Positions 46,922 to 56,495 are shown, numbered from the stretch's first letter. The stretch is DNA of 64,000 nt from Hyphomicrobiales bacterium 4NK60-0047b (GCA_040367435.1 BAABWY010000001.1:1-64000), one strand, 5' to 3'. Made by a program: numbers and translations. Notes: generated by a model from the sequence alone, not told the origin.

Positions 46922-48088
46922 TCAACAAGCTCTCAGCAAATCTCTTAAAGAGAAAAAGCTTTGCAACATAAATGTTTTCTTATCTAGGTTTAAAGCCTCA
47001 ACATCTAATGCACGCGTCTGTAGGGTATCCCACAAGCCAAGCCATTGATCAATAGATTGCCCGCCAACAAGCTTATCAGATAAGTGCTTTTCTCCTGAAC
47101 TTAAGGGATATTCAGTAATTTTCCCCTTTATCAATCGATAGATCAGATCAGAAATCAGCTGAACACCAGCTTTATAATCTTGCCCACTCTTATCTTTTAA
47201 AATCCCATCGATAAATAAATCCAGGTTTCTCTGGTCAAGGTTCGGCAATCCATCCATTATTTTGTAGAGCCCCTGATAATATTTAAGCCCATTGCCAACA
47301 ATCAACTCATAACCCGTTCGCACACTTCCCCCTGAAAGATGCATCAAGTCCTGCCAGTTTACATCTTTAGGCAACTCTTGGTTTTGCGCCGTAAATTGTT
47401 GCGTAATTGCTTTTTCAAAATCATCTAATTCAAGCTCATTAAATTTAAGCTGCCGGCAACGAGACCGAATAGTAATCGGAATTTGCCCCAATGAATTGGT
47501 AATTAAAATAAAAGTCGTATTCAAAGGTGGCTCTTCAAGAACCTTCAACAAAGCATTGCCACTAGCTTCATTCATGTCTTCAGCGCGATCTATGAGCACA
47601 ACTCTATTGAGGCCCATTGAAGGAGTTGTATGCAAAACATCTTTCAGCGCCCGCATCTCATCAATACGAATGAAACGAAAGAACTTTTTTGTCTTCACAT
47701 CATAGGCCCGTCGCATCACACGCATATCAGGATGTGCAAACTGCGAGACCAAGCGCCCTGTTTTGTCTGTCTTCAACTCCTCAGAACGAGCCAACAAATC
47801 AAACCCGTCAGAAAACCCATCTTCAGATTGATTGTCTTTATTTTCACCAACCTTGTTATGACCCATATTATTGTGTCCAAGAAGAACACGAGCCAAATGG
47901 TAAGCAAGTGTTGCTTTACCAACCCCTAAAGGGCCTGAAAAAATCCAGCCATGATGAAAACGCCCAGAACACAAACTCTGCTCTAAAGATTGGATAACCG
48001 CTTTATGCCCATAATAAGAACCACTGGATACAGGGTGCAAAGCCCCCGAAACACAATCACTTAAAGGAAGTCCAGTTTCATCGCTCAT
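46922..48088 (-). CDS. holB: DNA polymerase III delta' subunit
   Basis: A 388-aa clamp-loader subunit. The AAA+ core has a P-loop GPLGVGKATLAYHLA, sensor-like LLKVLEEPPLNTTFILITN and the arginine finger region RSRC. The zinc-finger Cys set of E. coli delta' is not apparent; the alphaproteobacterial type often carries an insertion here (GHNNMGHNKVGENKD region). Start at 48088 or the in-frame codon four residues before. It follows tmk by about 66 bp, a gene order conserved across bacteria. Confidence 0.92.
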   Translation of the reverse strand: MSDETGLPLSDCVSGALHPVSSGSYYGHKAVIQSLEQSLCSGRFHHGWIFSGPLGVGKATLAYHLARVLLGHNNMGHNKVGENKDNQSEDGFSDGFDLLARSEELKTDKTGRLVSQFAHPDMRVMRRAYDVKTKKFFRFIRIDEMRALKDVLHTTPSMGLNRVVLIDRAEDMNEASGNALLKVLEEPPLNTTFILITNSLGQIPITIRSRCRQLKFNELELDDFEKAITQQFTAQNQELPKDVNWQDLMHLSGGSVRTGYELIVGNGLKYYQGLYKIMDGLPNLDQRNLDLFIDGILKDKSGQDYKAGVQLISDLIYRLIKGKITEYPLSSGEKHLSDKLVGGQSIDQWLGLWDTLQTRALDVEALNLDKKTFMLQSFFSLRDLLRAC

Positions 48089-48154
48089 AATATCACGCAC
48101 TCATTGATCAAAAGAAGGCTTGGAATAGGTTTGATATTCAATACAATTCCCCCC

Positions 48155-48829
48155 TTATACAACATCCTCAAGTCCAAAACGCTCGGCCACAGTTTGCCAA
48201 ACCAATTCAGCAACTTTCTCACGAGATTGATTGCCATCAATAATAATACAGCGTTTGGCATTGGCTGCTGCAATTTTCAAAAACCCAGCTCGTAAGCGCT
48301 CGTGAAATTGCATATCTTCAGATTCAAAGCGATCCACCTCTAATCCATCTTGTTGCTGACGAGCATCCACACGCTTCATGGCAATATCAACTGGCAAATC
48401 AATAATGATTGTCAGCTCGGGCTGGTTTTCGCCAACAACAATACGGTCAAGGGCATCAAAAACCCCTTCATCAACACCGCTTGCAGCACCTTGATAGGCG
48501 CGGCTAGAATCAGCAAATCGATCACACAATACCCAGGCCCCTTGCTCAAGGTTCGGTAAAATCAATTTTTCTAAATGATCCAATCTAGCAGTGTAGAAAA
48601 GTAAACTTTCAGCAACAGCACCATAATCTTTGACTTTACCCTCAAGTAAAAATCGTCTGATTTTCTCACCCAAAGGCGAACCACCGGGCTCACGCGTTAA
48701 AAGCGTTTTGTAGCCAAGTGCAGCAAGATGTTCAGATAGCAAGCGTACTTGGGTAGATTTACCAGCCCCTTCACCACCTTCAAAGGATATGAAGTGCCCT
48801 CTATCAATTCCATTTTTAGAAAATGGCAT
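48155..48829 (-). CDS. tmk: Thymidylate kinase
   Basis: A 224-aa kinase forming dTDP from dTMP. The P-loop is GGEGAGKSTQVRLL, the DR(Y/F/H) motif is CDRFADSSRAYQG, and the lid region follows in RVDARQQQDGLEVDRFESED. Length is normal. It lies between a D,D-carboxypeptidase gene and holB on the minus strand. Confidence 0.96.
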   Translation of the reverse strand: MPFSKNGIDRGHFISFEGGEGAGKSTQVRLLSEHLAALGYKTLLTREPGGSPLGEKIRRFLLEGKVKDYGAVAESLLFYTARLDHLEKLILPNLEQGAWVLCDRFADSSRAYQGAASGVDEGVFDALDRIVVGENQPELTIIIDLPVDIAMKRVDARQQQDGLEVDRFESEDMQFHERLRAGFLKIAAANAKRCIIIDGNQSREKVAELVWQTVAERFGLEDVV

Positions 48830-48923
48830 CTCATCCCCCTTTAAAAGCCAAATGCACCGAAAACCAAATGTACAAAACGATCCATATTAAAATTCTTGGC
48901 ACCGTTTTATCAAAAGTGTTTTA

Positions 48924-50129
48924 TCAAAAAATCCAGCCAAATGTGAGATAAAAGAGTGAATCAAAGGCACGATAAACAAAATTCGCACGTTCAACGCTTT
49001 CATTTGCAAAAAGATCGTACTCTTGCACAGAATCAGCAACTTTAACGCGCAATTTTGCTACTTTTTGCCCTGATACAACCGGCGCTTTCAAGGGGCCCTT
49101 GTAGATCACTTCTGAAATGATCTCTGTAACCACATCCCCTTTGGGCATAAAAATCTTCAATGGACCAGCTGTTGAAAGTCCAACAGTTGATTTCTCCCCG
49201 CCCCAAATACGCGCTGAAAATTTGGCCGTATCAGCCTTAATCTCCCGGTCAGAAAAAGCTGTAAAGGCCCAATTCATCACCCGTATTGTTTCGGTGCGGC
49301 GCTCAACTTTACTTTCTAAGCCATTTAATACAGCAATTAGGCGGCGCCCTCCCCGTTTAGCAGAAACCACAATGCCGTATTTAGATTGCTTAGTAAAACC
49401 TGTTTTAAATCCATCAAACCCGCCTTCTTTACCAATAAGAGGATTTCGATTGATAAACCGATAGCGACGATACTTAAAATCTTTCTCACCAAAATAAAAA
49501 TAATAGTCGGGATATTCTTTTAGCAAATGTTTAGCTAAGATCGCCAAATCTCTTGCCGACATCAGATGCTTTGGATCAGGCAATCCCGTAGCATTCGCAA
49601 AAGTCGAATTTTTCATACCAATTTTTTTTGCATACACTGTCATCTCTTTGGCAAAAGCGCCTTGATTTCCTGAGATATGCTCAGCAATTGCAATGGACGC
49701 ATCATTACCCGATTGAACAATAATCCCCCGCAAAGCCTGTTGCACAGTTATTTCAGATTTAACAGGAGCAAACATCGCAGATGTTCGTGAAGGAGCACCA
49801 CCAGTTCGCCACGCATGAACAGAGATTTTAACTTTATCCTCGAGTTTTAAACGGCCAGCCTTTAATTCACGAAACACAACAGCAACAGTCATGAGCTTAC
49901 TCATGCTAGCTGGCGCCATGGAAATATCAGCTTTTTTATCGAGGAAAGTAATCGGCTTGTCGGCATCAATAACAATGGCAAACTTGGCTTTTGTCTTAAA
50001 GCCCTCATCATCATCCTGAGCCAAAGCGGCACCGTTGGTCAAACCCAAGTAAGAAAAACCAACAGAAAGCACCATTAGAAAAGAAAAAAACTTCCGCCCA
50101 AAAGTCAGCATTTTGCGAACCCACATCAC
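48924..50129 (-). CDS. D-alanyl-D-alanine carboxypeptidase (penicillin-binding protein 5/6 family)
   Basis: A 401-aa exported enzyme that trims peptidoglycan stem peptides. The signal peptide spans about residues 1-38 (FFSFLMVLSVGFSYLGL, then AALA). The active site motifs are SMSK (S75, K78) in MAPASMSKLMT, SGN in IVQSGNDASIA and KTG in GFKTGFTKQS. A C-terminal PBP5-type domain and a terminal amphipathic/aromatic stretch (FYLTFGWIF) would tie it to the membrane. It heads the dac-tmk-holB-metG block. Confidence 0.94.
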   Translation of the reverse strand: MMWVRKMLTFGRKFFSFLMVLSVGFSYLGLTNGAALAQDDDEGFKTKAKFAIVIDADKPITFLDKKADISMAPASMSKLMTVAVVFRELKAGRLKLEDKVKISVHAWRTGGAPSRTSAMFAPVKSEITVQQALRGIIVQSGNDASIAIAEHISGNQGAFAKEMTVYAKKIGMKNSTFANATGLPDPKHLMSARDLAILAKHLLKEYPDYYFYFGEKDFKYRRYRFINRNPLIGKEGGFDGFKTGFTKQSKYGIVVSAKRGGRRLIAVLNGLESKVERRTETIRVMNWAFTAFSDREIKADTAKFSARIWGGEKSTVGLSTAGPLKIFMPKGDVVTEIISEVIYKGPLKAPVVSGQKVAKLRVKVADSVQEYDLFANESVERANFVYRAFDSLFYLTFGWIF

Positions 50130-50578
50130 TCATCAACCCCAAACTTTTAAGAAAACTAGCACCGCAAATTCTCTGATCAGTCTTTATCTTTTATATTCAA
50201 TCGCAAACATTGATTTAGACTAATATACTTCAAACGAATTTTACATATTAAAAAGGTGCTTCAATCAGAATTTTAAGAAGAGATAACAAGTATCCTGCAA
50301 GACTTAAAAACACAATGAGAGTTAAGTGAGAACACAGAACCACTAAATGTACGAAAATTCAAACAATAAACCCAGAAGACAAACTAATGTTTTACACAGC
50401 AATTTGAAGCTATTACATCGTTTATTAAATTCAAACTCTGAACAAAACACCCCCTCACAAAACCAATAAAAACCATCGCTCTAAAAGTCAAAGCAACTGT
50501 TCCACAGGCTGTCACAGCAGTGTCATTCACTTTTGTTAGCCAATATTATCGAACTTAAAGCTTGGGATAACTTTTACG
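50130..50578. other. Divergent intergenic region dac / btaA
   Basis: A 449-bp AT-rich stretch with no credible open frame, repeat or strong hairpin. It presumably holds promoters for the carboxypeptidase gene and btaA. I could not assign them with confidence. Confidence 0.4.
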
Positions 50579-51928
50579 ATGAACGCACCTGCAACAAAAA
50601 CGATCGAAAAAACACACAAAGCAAAGCTGATACGAAAAGCAGTGCGCCAAAGTGAGCGAACAAAAAAACAATCTTTTCTTGACCAATTATTCGCGCAGCT
50701 TTTCTCAGGCCTTGTCTATTCCCAAATTTGGGAAGACCCAGTGGTAGACCTCGCTGCAATGGAAATCAATGAGACACATCACATTGTAACCATTGCCTCT
50801 GGCGGTTGTAATGTCATGAATTACCTCATGGCAAAACCAGCTAAAATTACAGCCGTTGATCTAAACAGAGCCCATGTTGCCCTAACACGGACAAAATTAT
50901 GCGCCGCTCAAAATTTTCCAGATTATAAAACCTTTTATGATTTTTTTGCTGTCCCCAATAATAATGACAACCAAAAGTCATACGACAAATATCTAAGTCC
51001 CAATCTAGATGAAACAGCAAAAAGCTATTGGCAAGGTCGCGATAAAACAATGCGCCGCCGTTCTAGATATTTCACTGATAACATTTATCATCGCGGCCTC
51101 CTTGGCAACTTCATCGGCCTAAGCCATTTTTTAGCAAAAGCTTATGGAATCAAGTTTGATGACCTACTAAATGCAAAATCGATCGATGAACAAACAGAAT
51201 TTTTTGAGAAAAAACTCTCACCACTATTAGACAAAAAACTAATCACCTGGATCACCTCACATCCAGCCTCCCTATATGGCCTCGGCATTCCTCCGGCTCA
51301 ATATACGGAGCTGGCTAAATGTGCTGATGGTGATATGGCAGAAGTCCTAAGACAGCGCCTAAGAAAACTTTGCTGCGATTATGACATCAACCAAAATTAT
51401 TTCGCATGGCAAGCTTTTGGGCGGCAATACAGTGCGGATGCGGGTGGGCATCTGAAGCACAAAAAAGTTGCGGATGCCGCGACGGTTGCTGGTGGGCAAC
51501 CGAAGGAGCATATAAAAAGTCATCTGAAGTACAAAAACGACAACGGTGCATTACCCCCTTATCTTCAAGTGCAAAATTACGAAGCCGTAAAAGACTTTGC
51601 AATGAACGTGTCAGTCCACCAAACCTCGATTACAGATAAATTAAATTCAATGAAGCCAGGAAGCGTAGATAGGGTTGTCTTACTTGACGCACAAGACTGG
51701 ATGGACGATGAAACTTTAAACGAACTTTGGGATGCCATAACAAGAGCAGCAGCATCAGATGCAAAAGTCATTTTCCGCACAGCCGGCATTGAAAGCATCC
51801 TTCCAGGCCGCGTGAAAAACAGCACTCTATCAAAATGGGCATATCAAGCAGAAGCATCAAAAGATTATACTAAGAAAGACCGCTCAGCGATCTATGGCGG
51901 TTTCCATCTCTATAATTTCATTGGCTGA
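50579..51928 (+). CDS. btaA: Diacylglycerol 3-amino-3-carboxypropyl transferase, with repeat-derived insertion
   Basis: A 449-aa protein of the BtaA/DUF3419 family. It transfers the 3-amino-3-carboxypropyl group of SAM to diacylglycerol, the first step to the betaine lipid DGTS. Typical sequences are LVYSQIWEDPVVDLAAM, IVTIASGGCNVMNYL and AVDLNRAHVALTRTK, which form the SAM site. Between FAWQAFGRQY (ending at residue 284) and ALPPYLQ (from about 324) there are 39 residues encoded by two short-form hairpin repeats plus a fragment, read in frame (SADAGGHLKHKK, TVAGGQPKEH). BtaA proteins usually pass directly through this stretch, so it is an insertion. BtaB follows 229 bp downstream. Confidence 0.92.
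   Translation: MNAPATKTIEKTHKAKLIRKAVRQSERTKKQSFLDQLFAQLFSGLVYSQIWEDPVVDLAAMEINETHHIVTIASGGCNVMNYLMAKPAKITAVDLNRAHVALTRTKLCAAQNFPDYKTFYDFFAVPNNNDNQKSYDKYLSPNLDETAKSYWQGRDKTMRRRSRYFTDNIYHRGLLGNFIGLSHFLAKAYGIKFDDLLNAKSIDEQTEFFEKKLSPLLDKKLITWITSHPASLYGLGIPPAQYTELAKCADGDMAEVLRQRLRKLCCDYDINQNYFAWQAFGRQYSADAGGHLKHKKVADAATVAGGQPKEHIKSHLKYKNDNGALPPYLQVQNYEAVKDFAMNVSVHQTSITDKLNSMKPGSVDRVVLLDAQDWMDDETLNELWDAITRAAASDAKVIFRTAGIESILPGRVKNSTLSKWAYQAEASKDYTKKDRSAIYGGFHLYNFIG
51431..51538 (+). repeat. Short-form hairpin repeats inside btaA coding sequence
   Basis: Copy one at 51431-51466 is GCGGATGCGGGTGGGCATCT plus GAAGCACAAAAAA. A partial GCGGATGC follows at 51470, copy two at 51481-51510 (GACGGTTGCTGGTGGGCAAC) and a 3' fragment GTCATCTGAAGTACAAAAAC at 51519-51538. 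All are in frame with btaA and introduce no stop. Confidence 0.88.
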
Positions 51929-52025
51929 AACCGATAAGATCATCCATAAAACGCTGATGAGAAAGTAGTATCAAATCAAGACCAAACCCTGTTTAGAAAA
52001 ACCTGTGAGACAACAGCTCGAGTAT

Positions 52026-52142
52026 TCCGAAAAAGGAGTGACGCCAGTTCGGCCGTCAGGACATGGCAGCTAGACGGATACTTGTGGGCATCTGAAGCGC
52101 ATTGATAACGACGGTTGTTGGTGGGCAATCGAAAGAGCATTA
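52026..52142 (+). repeat. Long repeat copy G, truncated, with two short-form units
   Basis: It begins CGAAAAAGGAG with hairpin 1 TGACGCC-loop-GGCCGTCA and linker GGACATGGCAGC. It then breaks into a short form (GGATACTTGTGGGCATCTGA, 52075-52094) and a second short form (CGGTTGTTGGTGGGCAATCG, 52112-52131). The long element's second half is missing. It lies between btaA and btaB, ending 15 bp before the btaB start. Confidence 0.8.
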
Positions 52143-52157
52143 AAGAAGGATCACCCG

Positions 52158-52844
52158 ATGACAGATCAAATCAGTAATACTGAGTTGCAACCACATCTAC
52201 AGTCACATTCAAATCTGATGGATAAGGTCTATCGCAACCAACGGTTTATCTATAATGCCAGCCGAAAATATTATTTACTTGGACGCGATCAACTCATCAA
52301 AGAACTGTCTCCACCGCCGAGAGGCACGGTCCTTGAACTTGGCGCTGGCACGGGCCGCAATCTAATTTGCACAGCAAAAGCTTATGACGATAGCGAACTA
52401 TATGGGGTTGATATTTCTCAAGAAATGCTAAAGACCGCTGGTAAGTCAATCGTCAAAGCAGGTTTCGAAAAACGCATCCATTTAGCAAAAGGAGACGCAA
52501 CAAATTTTAATTCTGAAAAAGCTTTCGGCGTAAAAGAATTTGACCGTGTCTTCATATCTTTTTCTCTTTCCATGATACCCGATTGGCAAATGGCCGTCGC
52601 CAGTGCTTATGAACTCACAAGACCTGGTGGTCAAATTCACATAGTTGATTTTGGTGAATGCAAACAATATCCGAAAGTGTTTCAAAAATTACTCTATGCC
52701 TGGCTATCAATCTTTCATGTTCATCCGATAAAAAATCTAACAGGTCAATTAAATGAAGCTGCAAACAAAGCAAATTGTAAAGTGACAGTAAAACCACTTT
52801 ATGCCGGCTATAGCTTGCAAGCGGTCATTCAAAAACCAAGATAA
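52158..52844 (+). CDS. btaB: SAM-dependent N-methyltransferase for betaine lipid synthesis
   Basis: A 228-aa class I methyltransferase. The SAM loop is VLELGAGTGRN near residue 55, with YGVDISQEML as motif II. The N-terminal MDKVYRNQRFIYNASRKYYLLGRD matches BtaB, which trimethylates the homoserine head group made by BtaA to give diacylglyceryl-trimethylhomoserine. The start ATG follows AAGGA. The pairing with btaA supports the assignment. A terminator follows 25 bp past the stop. Confidence 0.9.
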   Translation: MTDQISNTELQPHLQSHSNLMDKVYRNQRFIYNASRKYYLLGRDQLIKELSPPPRGTVLELGAGTGRNLICTAKAYDDSELYGVDISQEMLKTAGKSIVKAGFEKRIHLAKGDATNFNSEKAFGVKEFDRVFISFSLSMIPDWQMAVASAYELTRPGGQIHIVDFGECKQYPKVFQKLLYAWLSIFHVHPIKNLTGQLNEAANKANCKVTVKPLYAGYSLQAVIQKPR

Positions 52845-52869
52845 TCCGTCCCCCAAAGATGGAAAACTA

Positions 52870-52907
52870 AAAAACGCCCGGCATTTTTCTATGACGGGCG
52901 TTTTTTA
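52870..52907. terminator. Bidirectional intrinsic terminator between btaB and rlpA
   Basis: AAAAACGCCCGGCA pairs with TGACGGGCGTTTTTT around a short T-rich loop, with one mismatch. T runs occur on both strands, so it can end both btaB and the convergent rlpA transcript. Confidence 0.9.
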
Positions 52908-52931
52908 AAACTTCAATTTTTCACAGTCATC

Positions 52932-53600
52932 TTACCAACGACGTTCATAATTCACATTGCGTCGGCGTGGTTCCGGTTGATAATTTTGTTCGTATGAAAA
53001 CGCGCGGCGGTGCCACGGTTGGCGCGCCAGAAAATCCTGCTCTCTGCGATCATCACCATTAATCGGCGCACGACCAACATAACGCACACGAACAGGTGTT
53101 GTCCCATTTCGGTTAAAATCTAAAACTTGTGAAACTTTCTTAGATAAATCAATCAAACGATCATGCTTATAAGGACCCCGGTCATTCACTCGAACAAGAA
53201 TTGTTCGACCATTTCGTATATTTGTCACTTCAGCATAACTTGGAATAGGCATCGTCGGGTGAGCCGCTGTCAAAGCGTTCATATCAAAAACTTCACCATT
53301 CGCTGTGAGGCGACCATGAAACTCTTCGCCATACCAGGAAGCAATGCCCCGTTTGTCATAATAACGGTCTTCCTTTGGCGTATACCAAACGCCCGCGACT
53401 TGATATGGATTGCCAACCTTATAGCGCCCGCCACCTTTCGGAACACGTTGACCAAGCTTTACAATCCTTGGACTATATTTCGGCTTTTTCTTACCAATGA
53501 CATTCAACGAGCTCGAGCACCCGCTCACCATGCCAGCTGAAAGACCAAAGAACACACAAAAACAAAGTGAAATAACAATATGGGAAGGAACGCGATACAA
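52932..53600 (-). CDS. rlpA: RlpA family lipoprotein (septal lytic transglycosylase-like)
   Basis: A 222-aa lipoprotein. The signal sequence ends in the lipobox VSGC (Cys at about residue 28). The double-psi beta-barrel domain spans about 80-175 with GIASWYGEEFHGRLTANGE and VRVNDRGPYKHDRLIDLS, where the Asp after VN is the catalytic residue in RlpA. No SPOR domain follows, only an Arg-rich tail. RlpA acts on peptidoglycan at the septum. In related genomes it lies directly upstream of dac; here the btaAB pair sits between. Confidence 0.92.
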   Translation of the reverse strand: MYRVPSHIVISLCFCVFFGLSAGMVSGCSSSLNVIGKKKPKYSPRIVKLGQRVPKGGGRYKVGNPYQVAGVWYTPKEDRYYDKRGIASWYGEEFHGRLTANGEVFDMNALTAAHPTMPIPSYAEVTNIRNGRTILVRVNDRGPYKHDRLIDLSKKVSQVLDFNRNGTTPVRVRYVGRAPINGDDRREQDFLARQPWHRRAFSYEQNYQPEPRRRNVNYERRW

Positions 53601-54125
53601 TTTACTCTAGCCTCACTCATTAACTTCCAGAGCATCATCTTTTATGGATTTTTTCAACTGCTCTAGCGTCTTATCTTACCGCCCCGCAGTCCCAAGATCA
53701 GGTGACATATAAAGACGAAACGCACGAAACAATTCTATGAGTGAATATGACCACAGTAAGGAGGAGTGTTGATCACTCACATACACTGAGCAACCAACAC
53801 TTAATCCTTTTGGAGCATACGCACTACAGATTTGCTTCCAATAAAAAGACAATAGCAAAAGCGAGTTAGCATTCAGTAAACAGCGCATAAAGAAATTCGA
53901 AAAAACTTGATTTAAATTTTATAGATGCATTCTTTGTGTAATTCATGCAATTTGTAACAAAAACATTGCCAAAAACATCACTTTTCACTAATCTGAGGTT
54001 CAGAAGCGCGAAAAGAAAACAAAAAATAGACTAAAGTATAAAGTCGCTTCAAATAACAAACATTTGCCAAAAAATATACGCTGTAAGCGGTACAATCAGG
54101 GCAATAAGTTAAGTGGGTGGAACAA
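53601..54125. other. Divergent intergenic region rlpA / moaA
   Basis: A 525-bp region. I examined it for a molybdenum-cofactor riboswitch and saw no convincing fold. A 70-aa minus-strand frame at 53676-53888 has no ribosome binding site or recognisable motif. The stretch 53900-54060 is very AT-rich and presumably promoter containing. Confidence 0.4.
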
Positions 54126-55190
54126 ATGACAAGCTCTGACAAAGCAACTGGCTCAGAAAAAGAAAATATCTTTCTAGAACCAAAATCTCAAAATGCAGAG
54201 CTGATCGACCCCTTTGGTCGCATGGTCAATTATGTCCGCATCTCAGTCACGGATCGATGCGATTTTCGCTGTGTCTATTGCATGGCAGAAAATATGAACT
54301 TTCTTCCCAAGAAAGAACTTCTCTCATTAGAAGAGCTAGATCGCCTCTGCTCTACCTTTGTTGAACTTGGTGTAAAAAAACTTCGCATCACCGGCGGCGA
54401 ACCACTTGTCCGCAAAAACATTATAGAGCTGTTCAAAGGCCTGTCTCGTCATTTAGATACAGGCATGCTTGAAGAAATGACAGTTACAACCAATGGCAGT
54501 CAGTTAGCAAAGCTAGCTCCTGACCTTTACGCCACAGGCGTGAGACGTATTAATGTGTCGATAGATACATTAGACGCTGAAAAATTTCACAAGATCACTC
54601 GTTGGGGACGCCTTGAACAAGTGCAAGAAGGCATAAACGCCGCACTAAAAGCAGGTCTCAAAGTTAAGCTCAATGCAGTTGCCCTGAAAGGTGTCAACGA
54701 ATTTGAAATCCCGGACATGATGCATTGGGCTCATGACCAGGGCATGGACTTCACCCTCATTGAAACCATGCCATTAGGAGATATTGATGGAGACAGAACA
54801 GATCAATATCTACCTCTAAGCCAAGTCAGATCAAAACTTGAAGAAGACTATACTCTTACACCCAATAATTACAAAACAGGCGGCCCAGCGCGCTATGTTG
54901 ATGTAAAAGAAACCGGCGGCCAGCTAGGCTTCATCACACCACTCACCCACAATTTCTGCGAAAGCTGCAACAGAGTGCGCGTCACCTGCACCGGTGAGAT
55001 GTACATGTGCCTCGGCCAGGATGATAAAGCTGACCTAAGAACGGCTCTGCGCGCCCATGAAAGCAATGAGCAATTAAAAGCAACCATCTATGAAGCCATC
55101 GACCGCAAACCAAAAGGTCATGACTTCATTATTGATAGAGATAGCAAAGCTCCGGCTGTCTCACGTCATATGAGTGTTACAGGTGGATAA
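54126..55190 (+). CDS. moaA: GTP 3',8-cyclase (molybdenum cofactor synthesis)
   Basis: A 354-aa radical SAM enzyme for the first step of molybdopterin synthesis. The N-terminal cluster motif is CDFRCVYC. The C-terminal cluster Cys residues are in [19 protein letters not shown], and the chain ends in the functional Gly-Gly (SVTGG). The ATG at 54126 has GGTGG upstream; a GTG three codons earlier is also in frame. No other moa or moe gene adjoins. Confidence 0.96.
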   Translation: MTSSDKATGSEKENIFLEPKSQNAELIDPFGRMVNYVRISVTDRCDFRCVYCMAENMNFLPKKELLSLEELDRLCSTFVELGVKKLRITGGEPLVRKNIIELFKGLSRHLDTGMLEEMTVTTNGSQLAKLAPDLYATGVRRINVSIDTLDAEKFHKITRWGRLEQVQEGINAALKAGLKVKLNAVALKGVNEFEIPDMMHWAHDQGMDFTLIETMPLGDIDGDRTDQYLPLSQVRSKLEEDYTLTPNNYKTGGPARYVDVKETGGQLGFITPLTHNFCESCNRVRVTCTGEMYMCLGQDDKADLRTALRAHESNEQLKATIYEAIDRKPKGHDFIIDRDSKAPAVSRHMSVTGG

Positions 55191-55383
55191 GAGGCTGATA
55201 AAAGTTTAGTAAAGGCAGGTAATCGACTGATAAACCTTAACAGTTCTTAACGAACTATCTTGCTTTCAGCATATCTGCGCCACAGTCTGACCACAGAATC
55301 ACAGCAAATCTATCCTCATCAAATAAGCAAACTCTTCATCAGGTGATGAAGACATCAACGCTTACATCCAAGAGGAATAAATA

Positions 55384-56019
55384 GTGGCAGACCTACTCAA
55401 AAAGACACTGGCCAAACAACTCGGCAACCCTCACGGTGTTTTAGGGAATGTTATTCTAAGAGCACTCAACAAAAAAAACACCACCATCATCAATGAAACC
55501 ATCAAGCTGTTAGACCTAAAACCAGATGATAGATTTCTAGACATCGGCTTTGGCGGCGGCCTGTCATTTGAAATTTTGGAAAATGAACACCCGGACATCA
55601 AAATGCATGGGCTTGAAATTTCAGAAAAAGCCTTGAGCTGTTCAAAATACAATTTCAAATCAGCAATAGCTGAGAACAAGCTAGAGGTAAAACAAGGCTC
55701 CGTTCACCGCATCCCCTACCCTGATAACTTCTTTAATCACATCATCTCCATTAATACCGTCTACTTTTGGGAAGATGTACCAGACGCATTTGCTGAAGTC
55801 AGGCGGGTATTAAAACCAGGCGGCACCTTTGTTCTCTCAATTAGAGAAAAAGAAACATTGAAAAAAATCAAAGCCACCAAATACGGCTTTCATTTTTATG
55901 AAACCGAAGACCTCATAGACGCGTTGGAGACAACCGGCTTTACCGTGATTTTACATAAAAAGAAGGATTATCTGCCTTTTTTGTGTATCGAGGGCGAAAA
56001 AGAACGAGCTCTGAATTAA
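55384..56019 (+). CDS. Class I SAM-dependent methyltransferase
   Basis: A 211-aa methyltransferase. The SAM loop is LDIGFGGGLSFE near residues 51-62, motif II is HGLEIS, and the post-II region YPDNFFNHIISINTVYFW is typical of the Methyltransf_11/25 group. The GTG start follows AGAGGAA. The substrate is unknown. It stands alone between moaA and tRNA-Ser and is followed by a hairpin terminator. Confidence 0.88.
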   Translation: MADLLKKTLAKQLGNPHGVLGNVILRALNKKNTTIINETIKLLDLKPDDRFLDIGFGGGLSFEILENEHPDIKMHGLEISEKALSCSKYNFKSAIAENKLEVKQGSVHRIPYPDNFFNHIISINTVYFWEDVPDAFAEVRRVLKPGGTFVLSIREKETLKKIKATKYGFHFYETEDLIDALETTGFTVILHKKKDYLPFLCIEGEKERALN

Positions 56020-56092
56020 ACCCATAAACCAACATTAAGAACTGTTTCTCCCCCGAATAAAAGAAACACCCCCACACGAAAACACCACCAAA

Positions 56093-56145
56093 GGCCTCTC
56101 ATTCATCCCCCCAAAAACAAGAATGAGAGGTCTCCCCCTTTTAAA
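56093..56145 (+). terminator. Probable terminator after methyltransferase gene
   Basis: GGCCTCTCATTC pairs with GAATGAGAGGTC around a 16-nt loop, followed by CCCCCTTTT. The T run is short and offset, so efficiency is uncertain. It lies about 75 bp past the methyltransferase stop; the remaining sequence to tRNA-Ser shows no gene. Confidence 0.65.
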
Positions 56146-56351
56146 ATATAAGAAAAATTCTCAAAATTTTAAATTTGAGGAAAAATCTAAATTTTAGACT
56201 TGCATCAACGCCCTAACAACGCTAGATACGGGGTCTAGTTCTTAAAGACATATGTCAAAGGCCCAAACCTTACGAACCTGACGATTTGCCTAAACCAACA
56301 AATCAACCAACCCGTAAGCCCGCCTTTTCAAAACACATATGAGTTTCTTAA

Positions 56352-56441
56352 GGAGAGGTGGCTGAGTGGTTTAAAGCGGCGGTCTTGAAAACCGTTGAGC
56401 GTTTGCGCGTTCCGGGGGTTCGAATCCCTCCCTCTCCGCCA
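56352..56441 (+). tRNA. tRNA-Ser (anticodon TGA)
   Basis: A 90-nt class II tRNA: acceptor GGAGAGG with CCTCTCC, D arm GCTGAGTGGTTTAAAGC, anticodon stem CGGTC-TTGAAAA-CCG with anticodon TGA, long variable arm (GTTGAGCG/GCGCGTTC region), T arm GGGGGTTCGAATCCC, discriminator G and encoded CCA. Its 3' end faces the traG pseudogene. Confidence 0.97.
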
Positions 56442-56495
56442 GAAATAAAGCTAAACCATTGATTTAATTGAATTTTTTAAAAGACCCTAAAAAAA

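Noticed and set aside
53601-54125. A molybdenum-cofactor riboswitch upstream of moaA
   Set aside because: No matching conserved stems could be found by eye, and this riboswitch is mainly known from other groups.
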